A program made the translations under genes and the position numbers. This document shows, piece by piece, positions 47,496-55,841 of a stretch of 64,000 nt of DNA (positions within the stretch are counted from its first letter, which is position 1; every line of letters begins with the position of its first letter). The stretch comes from Acidobacteria bacterium SCN 69-37 (GTDB taxonomy: Bacteria; Acidobacteriota; Vicinamibacteria; Vicinamibacterales; SCN-69-37), in the NCBI GenBank assembly GCA_001724025.1, contig MEDJ01000006.1, positions 62,001-126,000 on the forward strand, written 5' to 3'. The notes under the pieces were generated by a model. It saw only the letters and a list, made by a program, of their open reading frames with translations. It made no database searches and was not told the DNA's origin.

Positions 47496-49480
47496 AGGGC
47501 ACCTCGCTCGAGATGGTCGAAGTAGCTCTGCCGCACGTCCAGATAGTGCGGCTTCAGGTAGCAGAACTGCGGCGGGAGGGGATTGAGGCCATCATACGGT
47601 AAGGCCACCGCCTGGGCGTTCTGCAGCTCCGTGAATACACGAGGCTGGAACACGTAGTCTGATTCGAAGCTGTAGCTCTTGCTGGCGCTCAGCGTCTGCT
47701 TGGATGCCGCGGCGCGGCCGGTGAGCCAGGAGATGTGGGCGCCCTGGTCCGCCTCGGCCAGCGTGTACCGCGTCTTGAGCCGGTCCCTCTTGCCACACAA
47801 CTCGGCCGCCATGCGGGCCGTGAACTCGTCGCTGGTCGTGAGAAAGAGTTTGGTGCGGAAGCACTGGACGAGCGTGCGCCAGCTCTCATCCCCGCCGAGC
47901 GATGACCGCAGCGAGCTCAGGCTCTGGGTCGCCACGATCGGAATCAAGCGCGCCTGCCGCGACAGCGCGAAGGCGCGTTCGTCTCCCGTGGGATCCGTTT
48001 CCCCGACCGTCGCGAACGCGTGGTACTCGTCCGCCACGAACAGCAGGTCGCGCCAAGACCGCTCCGGGTGCTCCCCCATCTTCGGAATGCGCTGGAGGAC
48101 GGCGCGCTGGAAGTCGAGCTTCAGCATCACCCCAAGGCCACGGGCCAGCGCCGGGTTCAACGCGACCGGGAAGTTGAGCCCCAGGACGTGTCCCGTCTCG
48201 AGCAGTTCTTCGAGCGGCGGCAGCGGTCGCGGTTCTCCCGGCGCCGGCGCCTTCGCATACGCCGACCGGGGCGGACAGAACGCGCGGTACACGTCGGGGT
48301 TCTCGTCGAAGAGCGAGAGAAAGACGACGGCGCCCTCGACAATCGAGGAGCGGAGCTTCGGGTCGAGCCGTGCCCACGCACTGTAGTACCAGCGATCGAT
48401 GGCCTCCAACCGGTGCCACCGATCGGCCGCGATCGCCGCATCGCCGGTGCGGACGGTGAACGGCAGGCCATGTTCCGCCAGGTAGGTCTCGAGTTCGGCA
48501 TCGTACGGGTGCGCCATGTGTGCGCCATCGAACCGCACCCACAACGTCCACGGCGCCTGCTTCAAGTGGAGCGCGTGCTCGACCTGCGGCACGACGAGCA
48601 CATCGCCCGGATTCTTGAACTGTGCCTGCAGCGCGCGGATGTTCTTGTCGATCAGCTTGTCGTCGATGATGTAGCGGTACACCTCGGCCAGGGTGGTGTA
48701 GCCATCGGTGATCCGGCGAAGTGAGATCACGAACTTCAGGAGATCGGTGTACGCCTGCTGCCAGAACGGTTCCTTCGACCGGCCGAAGAGGTTGTTCACA
48801 AGCGTGGCCACGGCGTAGGCGACCGCATACGGGTCGAGATCGTTGTGCAGTGGGTTGTAGCAGACACCGCTGTTGAGCCCGACCTCGACGTAGTCGGCCT
48901 CGCGACCGGCGCGCGTCAGGATGCCGCGCACCTGCCGGCAGAAGTCGCCCTTCACCTCCAGCACGAGACCACCCATCTTGCGGTCGACGTCTGCAGCCCG
49001 CCAGCGCAGCAGCTGGTCGACATACGGGTACATACACGCGGACGTCTTGCCCGTGCCGACGGCACCGAAGATCAGGATGCCGGTGTAGAGACCCCGCTGC
49101 GGAATGGTCAGCCATGTCGGTTCCGGTGCGCGTCCCGCCGAGGTCGGGTGGTGCGCTTCCCCGAGCACGAGGATCGGCGTCGGCCCCGCTTCGGACGCTG
49201 GGAATGGCGGGAGATCACGGTAGCGCGCTGACGGAACGGAGCGGAGTACGAGAACGGTCACGAGCGATGTCAGCATGGACGCCAGCAGGTACGGCGTCGT
49301 GAACCACAACGTGGCGTACCCGTAGGTCAGCACCTGAAAGGCGTGGGGCCTGCGCGCGGCAATCAACGCGAGGAAAGGATTGTCCGTCTGCACCGGGAAG
49401 GCGTGCAGACCCCACGTGCCGACGACGGTGGCGATCACCAGGCCGAGGACGGCGCGATGTTCCAGAAGGGATCGCAGCAT
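47492..49480 (-). CDS. traG: Type IV coupling protein, VirD4/TraG type
   Basis: 662 residues from an ATG at 49480; a GTG at 49489 is an alternative. Two N-terminal membrane spans (AVLGLVIATVVGTWGL, LWFTTPYLLASMLTSLVTVLVL) precede Walker A GAVGTGKT at 139-146 and Walker B DLLFVADEYHAF. The end (FTARMAAELCGKRDRLKTRYTLAE) is TraG-like. It brings the relaxosome to the channel. The stop overlaps the trbB start. Confidence 0.92.
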   Translation of the reverse strand: MLRSLLEHRAVLGLVIATVVGTWGLHAFPVQTDNPFLALIAARRPHAFQVLTYGYATLWFTTPYLLASMLTSLVTVLVLRSVPSARYRDLPPFPASEAGPTPILVLGEAHHPTSAGRAPEPTWLTIPQRGLYTGILIFGAVGTGKTSACMYPYVDQLLRWRAADVDRKMGGLVLEVKGDFCRQVRGILTRAGREADYVEVGLNSGVCYNPLHNDLDPYAVAYAVATLVNNLFGRSKEPFWQQAYTDLLKFVISLRRITDGYTTLAEVYRYIIDDKLIDKNIRALQAQFKNPGDVLVVPQVEHALHLKQAPWTLWVRFDGAHMAHPYDAELETYLAEHGLPFTVRTGDAAIAADRWHRLEAIDRWYYSAWARLDPKLRSSIVEGAVVFLSLFDENPDVYRAFCPPRSAYAKAPAPGEPRPLPPLEELLETGHVLGLNFPVALNPALARGLGVMLKLDFQRAVLQRIPKMGEHPERSWRDLLFVADEYHAFATVGETDPTGDERAFALSRQARLIPIVATQSLSSLRSSLGGDESWRTLVQCFRTKLFLTTSDEFTARMAAELCGKRDRLKTRYTLAEADQGAHISWLTGRAAASKQTLSASKSYSFESDYVFQPRVFTELQNAQAVALPYDGLNPLPPQFCYLKPHYLDVRQSYFDHLERGAL

Positions 49481-49493
49481 CGCCGGCACCGTC

Positions 49494-49817
49494 TCACTGT
49501 GCGCCTGTCGAACTGGACATCGGCCCGGCGTGATCGCCGGACGCCGGTGACGCGGCGAATGGTCGGCGACTCGGCACCCGGCGCCGACGCCCGTTGGCCA
49601 GCGGGCCGGGCACGTACGAATCCCGATTGGTGGTCCGCCACTGCAGGAACTCTTTGTCTTTGGCGAGGACGGTGTCGACGACCTGGTTGAGCACGTACTC
49701 GGTGGACTCACCGATGAACCGGGCGTAGGCGTACAGCGTCTCGTTCGTCTCGTGGTCCAACCGTGTGCGATGTCTGACGAGGCGCTTACCGCGCGAACGG
49801 GGCTTGATCAGGGCCAT
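49494..49817 (-). CDS. Small basic protein next to the candidate oriT
   Basis: 107 residues. The N-terminal half is basic and helical (LIKPRSRGKRLVRHRTRLDHETNETLYAYARFIGESTEYVLNQVVDTVLA), resembling ribbon-helix-helix-type accessory DNA-binding proteins. The tail is Arg/Pro/Ser-rich. Its location between the structured region at 50.0 kb and traG makes a relaxosome accessory or nicking-site binding role likely. No family is certain. Confidence 0.55.
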   Translation of the reverse strand: MALIKPRSRGKRLVRHRTRLDHETNETLYAYARFIGESTEYVLNQVVDTVLAKDKEFLQWRTTNRDSYVPGPLANGRRRRVPSRRPFAASPASGDHAGPMSSSTGAQ

Positions 49818-49972
49818 GGGAAAACTCTCCTTCTCCGGAAAGGAACGACCGTGACGATCGCCTGCGGCCTGGCACGACATGCGACACCGGAACGACCACG
49901 TGATGCGCGCGTTCGTGCGGCGGACGGCCGGCACGTGCGCGGGCTGGAACGTGCGGAACGGACTGGGCCCGC

Positions 49973-50053
49973 AGTCGGGGCGTGAGCGACCCCCCGAATC
50001 GGGGGTGGTTCCACCTGCACCCCACCCAGGGTGGGGTCGCTCACGCCCCGACT
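49973..50053. other. Candidate origin of transfer (nested inverted repeats)
   Basis: Two perfect 21-base arms (49973-49993 and 50033-50053, beginning AGTCGGGGCGTGAG on the left) enclose three smaller perfect dyads: CCCCCG/CGGGGG at 49991-50005, GGTGG/CCACC at 50004-50015, and ACCCCACCC/GGGTGGGGT at 50019-50037. The 460-base gene-free gap around it lies between conjugation genes. No nick site is identified. Confidence 0.5.
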
Positions 50054-50276
50054 GTCCTGCTGCCCACACACGCGGGCGGCAACGAACGCCACCCGCTTCT
50101 CACGGCACCTGCCTCCGCGCAGGCGCCTAAAGACCACGGCAACAACGACTAACGCTTCGCTTCGACCGCGTCCTCGACGTCCTGGCGGTTGTGGCTTTCA
50201 CCATCAGCGCCGGCCGCTGCAGGGGAAACACGCGCGCCGGGGCCTCTTCCCCTGTCTCTTCCCCCCGGACGCTGCG

Positions 50277-51254
50277 TCAGGCCGTGGCCAGCAGAGGAGA
50301 AAGATGACGGTAGCGATGCGTCAGAACCCGGCATTCGAGACGCCCCACATCCCTGGCGATCACGTCCGCCAGCGACGGAGACACGGATGCCTGCACCACC
50401 GAGTCCCCCCGCTCCCTCCAGACTCGATACAGCGCCTGAAAGCGAGGCGCGGCGAAGGCTTCCGTCGCCCGGAGAAACCGAGTGTCTCGCGTCCCGATGC
50501 CAGACTGCCTCGCGTCGAAGTACCAGCGCAGCTCGTCTCGCGTCTCGGGTCGCAGCGGCATCGCCACCTGCTCGAGGAAGGCCGTCGTGAAGGCGCCGGT
50601 GGCCTTGCGCAGATGCTGCGGCACCAGGAGCCGAACGGTCCACTCCGGCAACGCCCGCAGCAGGTCGGCGTGGTGCTCGAGGAACGCCCGGAACTCGACG
50701 GGAGAGGGGCGGGTCATCAGGTACAGGAACACCGTGGCGCGTTCGTCATTCGAGACACCAATGGGCCACTTGTCCACGAAGTAGCGGACGGTGGACGTGC
50801 CGACACCGTGATACGTCACCGAGGGGAGCTCCGGACGCGGCACCGGACGGCTCAACGTGAAGTAGTTCACCTTGTCACCCTCCGTGCCCAGCCACGTGAG
50901 CGCTCGGTCTTCGAGCACGGCATCAAGAACCATAAGGCGTTCAATCGCCCTGGCGAGCGCCATGGGCTTGCGATGACGGTTGTTCGGATCGCCGATCGCC
51001 TCGTACAGCGGGCGGGAGTGCACGTGGTAGATCAGCGCGCGGTTGTGTCCGCAGGGTCTGACCGTGGCCATCTTGCGAGCCAGCAGGCGCGCGAAGAAGT
51101 CGTGCATCTTCTGTCCGTATGCGATGTGGCCGAACGTGCAGTAGTGGCGGCCCATACACACGCCGCTGTGCAGCATGACGGTCGTCAGGAAGCCCGCCTG
51201 CCGCGTGGTGAAACCGTGGCTTTCAACGGCCTGCACGCGCTCCTCCCAGGTCAT
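50277..51254 (-). CDS. Conserved conjugative-element protein of unknown function
   Basis: 325 residues, coupled through ATGA to the upstream gene. It begins with a helical segment (WEERVQAVESHGFTTRQAGFLTTVMLHSG) like a winged helix. CMGRHYCTFGHIAYGQKMHDFFARLLARK and HNRALIYHVHSRPLYEAIG follow. It has many histidines and tyrosines, but no HUH relaxase signature could be assigned. It directly borders the candidate oriT, so a role in DNA processing should be tested. Confidence 0.6.
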   Translation of the reverse strand: MTWEERVQAVESHGFTTRQAGFLTTVMLHSGVCMGRHYCTFGHIAYGQKMHDFFARLLARKMATVRPCGHNRALIYHVHSRPLYEAIGDPNNRHRKPMALARAIERLMVLDAVLEDRALTWLGTEGDKVNYFTLSRPVPRPELPSVTYHGVGTSTVRYFVDKWPIGVSNDERATVFLYLMTRPSPVEFRAFLEHHADLLRALPEWTVRLLVPQHLRKATGAFTTAFLEQVAMPLRPETRDELRWYFDARQSGIGTRDTRFLRATEAFAAPRFQALYRVWRERGDSVVQASVSPSLADVIARDVGRLECRVLTHRYRHLSPLLATA

Positions 51255-52186
51255 CGCAGCACCTCCTCGGCAAGGTGCGGATCCGCCCCGCGGCGGCTGC
51301 CCGCTCGCCCGCCGCGGCTCCCGACACGACCACCGGACGACCGGTACCGGGTGAACCCTGCGCTCGCCTTGCCCGACGCCTGCAGCCCGCGATAGTGCAG
51401 CGTCGTCACCTCGATGTCCTCGATCTCGCGTCGACCGTCCGGCATCTCCAGTTCCAAGCGGAGATCGGGAAACTGGACACGGCCGTCACGCATGGAGAGG
51501 TCGTGCTCCTCCGCCCAGGCGCGGACCTCCTCAGGCGTCCGCTTGACGCGCCCGTCTGCATCGGACCGTCCGCGGTTGGGTTCCTGGAGAAAGCGCTGAT
51601 ACTCACGTTTCAGGTCCTGCTCCAGCACGATCCGGAGAATCCGCGCGTCGCGCGCCGCCTGTCGTTCGGCGCTCCGTTCGAAGGCCCGGTAGACCTGGGT
51701 GTCGTGCCCCAGCTCCCGCGTCCGAACGACGCCCGCGTGGAACGTCTGGGCCGGTTCGTGGTCCGGGCGCCGGTGCGCCTCGAGCAGGGTCTTCCCGCGT
51801 TCGGTCAACGTCACCACGGGCGTCCGCGAATCGCGTTCCGTCGGCACAATCGTGGTGACCAGGCCGCTGGCTCTGAGGCTGCGGAGATCTCCCTTCCACA
51901 GCGCGGCGGGCTCGTCGCCGTGGTCGCGGAGATCGTCCAGCGCGACGATCCGGAACGCGCCGACCGTCGCGAGCGTCCGCACTTCGGACCCTCTCAGCTC
52001 GTAGACCTCGTCATCAAGCAAGACCGGCTCCCGCTCCCGACCTCGGGGCAGGTCGAGTCCCTCCGTCAAGGCCTGTCGTGGATCCTGGCCGGAGCGGCTT
52101 CTGGCATCAGCCGAGACGCTCCCGCCTCGGCCCGGACTCGGTCGACCGGGTGTATCCGTCGACCGCGGATCAATGTGGTCCCACAT
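51251..52186 (-). CDS. Replication-relaxation-like winged-helix protein
   Basis: 311 residues from an ATG behind GAGGAGATGCC. After a disordered, basic N-terminus comes a winged-helix part (LATVGAFRIVALDDL, RSLRASGLVTTIVP, VVTLTERGKTLLEAH). A later PDLRLELEMPDGRREIEDIEVTT segment resembles the nuclease-like end of replication-relaxation (Rep/Rlx) family proteins. These take part in plasmid replication or transfer initiation. It is the best candidate here for a relaxase-associated factor. Confidence 0.5.
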   Translation of the reverse strand: MWDHIDPRSTDTPGRPSPGRGGSVSADARSRSGQDPRQALTEGLDLPRGREREPVLLDDEVYELRGSEVRTLATVGAFRIVALDDLRDHGDEPAALWKGDLRSLRASGLVTTIVPTERDSRTPVVTLTERGKTLLEAHRRPDHEPAQTFHAGVVRTRELGHDTQVYRAFERSAERQAARDARILRIVLEQDLKREYQRFLQEPNRGRSDADGRVKRTPEEVRAWAEEHDLSMRDGRVQFPDLRLELEMPDGRREIEDIEVTTLHYRGLQASGKASAGFTRYRSSGGRVGSRGGRAGSRRGADPHLAEEVLR

Positions 52187-52195
52187 GGCATCTCC

Positions 52196-52489
52196 TCACC
52201 TTCCATTCACGTGCGGTCTCAGGTCCTCGTGAACGGTGTCGGCGGTGCCGAGCTGACGGTCCACATGCGTGAGCTTCCGACCTGCATCGCGAAGAAAGAT
52301 CCAGCGGGAGATGCCGTAGAACAGTGCGAAGAGATTCAGGAACAGCAGCAGGGTGCCAGCGCCGAGGACCTCGACATGACGCCGGAACAGGGTGGCCTTG
52401 TAGGAGGCGAGGAACGTGAGTTCGCCCGCCAGCCATGCGGCCAGGAGAAAGACGACGAGCGCGGCCAGGAGTGCGGCACTGGCAATCAC
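52196..52489 (-). CDS. Small two-helix membrane protein of the secretion operon
   Basis: 97 residues with two membrane spans (SAALLAALVVFLLAAWLAG, LGAGTLLLFLNLFALFYGI) and a basic, polar tail. The start overlaps the VirB8-like stop (ATGA). No family recognised. It is probably a membrane component peculiar to this transfer system. Confidence 0.55.
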   Translation of the reverse strand: MIASAALLAALVVFLLAAWLAGELTFLASYKATLFRRHVEVLGAGTLLLFLNLFALFYGISRWIFLRDAGRKLTHVDRQLGTADTVHEDLRPHVNGR

Positions 52490-53187
52490 GGCCGCGTCTC
52501 CTGAAACGCCTGGTCGACCCGGAAGTAGGCAATCTGGAGCCCGAGCGGATTCACCCGGACAAACTCATTCGGCACACGGTCGCGAAGCACGAAATCGATC
52601 TGGGCCACGTGGGTTTCTCGCGCACGCTCGTGGCGCGTACCCGGCGCGTAGAAGACCTTCTGAAAGGCGACCGTGGCCTTGTAGGGTACGGTCGTCAACT
52701 CGGACAGGCTGACGTTCTGAACGATGACGTCAATCTCGTCGCTCGAGGCGGTGGTGACAAACGTCTGGAGCGCGCGGCTCTGGTCGTTCTGCGCGATGGT
52801 CGCGTCCGCGAGCGCCGGCTCCAGGAACAGCAGCGAATCGGGGTACTCGCGCTGGACGGTGGCCCTGATCCGACTGAAGTGCTTCACGACGAACTGCGTC
52901 AGGAAGTAGCGCAGTTCCGGCGGCCGTGGCGCATACCCTGCCGCGTCGTACTGCACGGCCTCGGCCCGACCGACCTCGTCGATACGAATGACGAGCGGCT
53001 TGACCTGCGCGTAGCGCGTCATTGTGAACACGTTGAGCCCGATCAGGCCAAGCGCGACGAGGGAGACGAGGACGAGCGCGATCTTCAGGTACGTGTTCAG
53101 GACCAGCGCCGATCCGTACACCTCCACGAACTGCCGCTTCGCACTCTCGAGAGACTTCGGGACGATGTCGCCGACGGTTGCTGGCAT
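52486..53187 (-). CDS. trbF: VirB8/TrbF-type conjugation protein
   Basis: 233 residues from an ATG behind GAGGGAGGACAGG. A short cytoplasmic lead, one membrane span (LKIALVLVSLVALGLIGLNVF) and a periplasmic NTF2-like domain (QVKPLVIRIDEVGRAEAVQ, LTQFVVKHFSRIR, TVPYKATVAFQKVF, HVAQIDFVLRDRVP) match VirB8/TrbF. It nucleates the inner-membrane complex. Confidence 0.85.
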   Translation of the reverse strand: MPATVGDIVPKSLESAKRQFVEVYGSALVLNTYLKIALVLVSLVALGLIGLNVFTMTRYAQVKPLVIRIDEVGRAEAVQYDAAGYAPRPPELRYFLTQFVVKHFSRIRATVQREYPDSLLFLEPALADATIAQNDQSRALQTFVTTASSDEIDVIVQNVSLSELTTVPYKATVAFQKVFYAPGTRHERARETHVAQIDFVLRDRVPNEFVRVNPLGLQIAYFRVDQAFQETRP

Positions 53188-53198
53188 CCTGTCCTCCC

Positions 53199-53366
53199 TC
53201 ACCCGCCGAAGTAGCGATTCCAGAGGTGGTAGGCCATCCACACGACACCGCAGGCGACGCCGATGAGCATCGCCACGACGATCCCGGTGAGGAGCAGCTT
53301 CGTCAGCTCCGGGGAGGCGGTCTCCTCCCGGTCGGTGCGTGTCGGACCGTGCGAACGTTGCGCCAT
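53199..53366 (-). CDS. Single-span small membrane protein, 55 residues
   Basis: A charged N-terminus (SHGPTRTDREETASPEL) and one membrane helix (LLLTGIVVAMLIGVACGVVWMAY). The gene has its own AGGAGAGCCCCA ribosome site and sits tightly between the VirB6-like and VirB8-like genes. It has no lipobox, so it is not a plain VirB7. Confidence 0.55.
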   Translation of the reverse strand: MAQRSHGPTRTDREETASPELTKLLLTGIVVAMLIGVACGVVWMAYHLWNRYFGG

Positions 53367-53376
53367 TGGGGCTCTC

Positions 53377-54228
53377 CTATCGTCTGAATATCCTGCCCAC
53401 CGAGACGCGGGGGGAGAGAACGCTCTCGCCCCCACCGCCCGTAAAGATGTTGCTCGTCAGAGACGGGACCAGCAGCATGCCGATCACAAACGTCCCGACG
53501 ACGGCCACGGCCTGAAGTGCGTAGACCCCATATTCCGCCTGGGTGATCATCGGTGGCAAGGTGGTGATGTAGCGGAAGACGAATTGCTCGAAGATCATCA
53601 AGAACGCCACCGCGACCACGGGAATGAACGAGTACTGAATGAAGGCCTTCAGCCAACTCCAGAACAACCAGTCCAGTTTCGGGACGATGAAGAACGGCAC
53701 GAAGATCGGCCCAAGGAGCGCACAGACCGCGCTGGCAATGAGACCGAAGGCGATGACCGCCAGCGAGATGGCCTTGGCCAGCGCAATGAGCAGCAGAACC
53801 GTCCAATAGATCAGATTCGCCAGAATCGACCACGGGTCGGGCTGCATGAAGTGGTCGGCCAGTTCGTCCAAGTGGCGGTAGATGTTGTCGAAGGCCCGGG
53901 CTTCCAAGATGGACTGAAAGTAGTGGGCCTGGTCCGTGATCAGGTTGCTGAACGAGACGCCAATCCCGGGGAGCGGCGCCTCGTAGAAGGTGATGAACGA
54001 GTAGCCGAAGGACACGAACAGCAACAGCTTGGCGAAGTCGAACATCTGCTCACCGAGTCCGTCGTTCGAGAACATCATCCGGATGCCCTGCCACGCGATG
54101 ATGATGGTCGCGAGCGCCATGAACAGCCGTGAACCGAATTGCAGGAACTCCGGCTCATACGTGATCAGCAGGTTCGAGATCGCCTGTTGCACGGTCGGCA
54201 GCAGATTGAGCGACGGCTGGCTGGGCAT
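53377..54228 (-). CDS. VirB6/TrbL-type polytopic membrane protein
   Basis: 283 residues with about six membrane spans in the TrbL/VirB6 arrangement: LFMALATIIIAWQGIRMMF, FAKLLLFVSFGYSFITFYEAP, YWTVLLLIALAKAISLAVIAFGLIASAVCALLGPIFVPFFIV, WFWSWLKAFIQYSFIPVVAVAFLMIFEQF and a final span. LGPIFVPFFIVP followed by W-W-KAF is the family's central motif. It forms part of the inner-membrane channel. Confidence 0.85.
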   Translation of the reverse strand: MPSQPSLNLLPTVQQAISNLLITYEPEFLQFGSRLFMALATIIIAWQGIRMMFSNDGLGEQMFDFAKLLLFVSFGYSFITFYEAPLPGIGVSFSNLITDQAHYFQSILEARAFDNIYRHLDELADHFMQPDPWSILANLIYWTVLLLIALAKAISLAVIAFGLIASAVCALLGPIFVPFFIVPKLDWLFWSWLKAFIQYSFIPVVAVAFLMIFEQFVFRYITTLPPMITQAEYGVYALQAVAVVGTFVIGMLLVPSLTSNIFTGGGGESVLSPRVSVGRIFRR

Positions 54229-54249
54229 GAACGTCTCCCGACTCCGGTC

Positions 54250-55029
54250 CTACGGCTGCCGCCAGGTTCTGAGCGCGTCGCCCGACCCGGCCACAAGGGC
54301 CTCGTTGGCCGCGCGACGGTCGCGCCACGTGACGAGCTGCATGTTCATGGCCGCCGCGTCGGCGTCGCGCGTGCGTTTGTTCTCAATGAGCAACTGTTCG
54401 ACCACGCCGGTCATGAGTCGCCCTCGCGCTTCCCGCTGGCGCACGCCAATCAGCCGGGCGCCGCTGATCTTGCCGAGCACGGCCGTGGCGCTCTCCTCGT
54501 CGGAATTCCGCGTGACGTCGCGCTCCAATGCCTCGATGGCCAGCAGCTCCCTCCGTCCGTTGAAGCGAACCTGACCGCTCTGGTGGGTGGCGGCAATGAT
54601 CGTGGCGTCCGCCGCCTCGATCGTCGCCAGCCTCGTCGCCAGCGCGCGGCGTGCGTGCGGCGGCAGTCTGCTCAGGTCGGCGTCGGCAGCGAGCACCTGG
54701 TGGGTGATGTCGCGGTAGGCCGCTCCCGCCGCGTCGCCGTAGTTGAGCGCCGCGTGGTACCGGCGGGAGAAGTGGAAGAGATCGCTTTCCCAGTCGTGCG
54801 TACGCCAGCGAGGTGCCTCTGGCGCGACATACCGGATCAGACCGCGAAGGCGCTGGGCCATCCGCAGGAGTCGGGCGTGCTGCTCCGCCTGCAGTTCGTT
54901 GAGGAACTCCTGCACGATCGCGGTCAGGCGGCTGCGGGTGGTCGTGGCGACATCCGTGACACCGAGCTGCGCCTGGGCGCGGGGCGCGAACACCAGCAAC
55001 AGAACCAGGGCGAGGGTGAAACGACGCAT
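54250..55029 (-). CDS. VirB5/TrbJ-like secreted protein, copy 2
   Basis: 259 residues. Signal peptide (FTLALVLLLVFAPRAQAQ), then long amphipathic helices (LTAIVQEFLNELQAEQHARLLRMAQRLRGLI). It ends AAAMNMQLVTWRDRRAANEALVAGSGDALRTWRQP, nearly the same as the end of its upstream neighbour. VirB5/TrbJ proteins cap or assemble the pilus. The two copies share the final 35 residues best. Confidence 0.72.
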   Translation of the reverse strand: MRRFTLALVLLLVFAPRAQAQLGVTDVATTTRSRLTAIVQEFLNELQAEQHARLLRMAQRLRGLIRYVAPEAPRWRTHDWESDLFHFSRRYHAALNYGDAAGAAYRDITHQVLAADADLSRLPPHARRALATRLATIEAADATIIAATHQSGQVRFNGRRELLAIEALERDVTRNSDEESATAVLGKISGARLIGVRQREARGRLMTGVVEQLLIENKRTRDADAAAMNMQLVTWRDRRAANEALVAGSGDALRTWRQP

Positions 55030-55046
55030 GGCGTGTGCTCCTGTCG

Positions 55047-55829
55047 TCATGGCTGGCGCCACGTTCTCAGCGCGTCGCCGTTGCCCGCCGCCATCGCTTC
55101 GCTCGCCGCGCGGCCGTGCCGCCAGGTCGCGAGCTGCATGTTCATGCTGGCGGCTTCCGTGTCGCGCTGCCGTTTGCCACGGGCCAGCAACTGCTCGAGC
55201 GCGTGCGACAGCAGCTGGTTGTGGGCCATGTCTTGACGAACCGTGAGGAGCTCACCGCCGGCGATCTTGTCGAGAATCGCGGTCATCTCGTGGTACTGCA
55301 GCAGGGGGCTCAAGACGTCCGCCTCGAACTCACGGACCGCATCGCGCAGCACGTCCTGATAGACGCGCAGAGCGCCGACCTGATGCCCGGCCATCATCGC
55401 GACCGAGTCGCTCATTTCGATGGTGGCGTACTGGCGTTCGAACGTCTGGCGGGCAGCGGATGGAAGGCCGTTGCCCGGCACGCCCGGGCGCTCGAGCGGT
55501 AGCACGGATGCGAGGTAGGCCGTCCCCGCGGCGTCTCCCGAGTTCAGCGCGTTCAACAAGGTCGTGGCGTGGCTCCACCGGGCCACATCGTGGCGGGCCA
55601 CACCGACGTCGGGGACCCGGTAGTGGTCCATGGCTCCGAGCGCGCGGCCCATGCGGACAATGGTTCGGTACTGCGCGCGCAGTTCGTCGAGGTGGCGTTG
55701 CACGCGCTGCGCGATGAGGATGGCCTGCGCCAGGTGGGCGCCGTCGATCACCGGGATCTGCGCCCGGGCGGGCGTGGCCACGCTGAGAGCGGCCGTGACA
55801 ACACCGATGAGGAAGAGACGACGGGCCAT
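55047..55829 (-). CDS. VirB5/TrbJ-like secreted protein, copy 1
   Basis: 260 residues. Signal peptide ending TPARAQ, helices (LAQAILIAQRVQRHLDELRAQYRTIVRMG) and a C-terminus AASMNMQLATWRHGRAASEAMAAGNGDALRTWRQP. It lies 17 bases upstream of its paralog, so a tandem duplication is likely. The middle parts have diverged strongly, which suggests different partners or functions. Confidence 0.72.
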   Translation of the reverse strand: MARRLFLIGVVTAALSVATPARAQIPVIDGAHLAQAILIAQRVQRHLDELRAQYRTIVRMGRALGAMDHYRVPDVGVARHDVARWSHATTLLNALNSGDAAGTAYLASVLPLERPGVPGNGLPSAARQTFERQYATIEMSDSVAMMAGHQVGALRVYQDVLRDAVREFEADVLSPLLQYHEMTAILDKIAGGELLTVRQDMAHNQLLSHALEQLLARGKRQRDTEAASMNMQLATWRHGRAASEAMAAGNGDALRTWRQP

Positions 55830-55841
55830 ATGTACCTCCTG

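Noticed and set aside
50149-50643. Leftward open frame of 164 codons near the candidate oriT
   Set aside because: It overlaps the unknown 325-residue gene in another frame and has no recognisable features.
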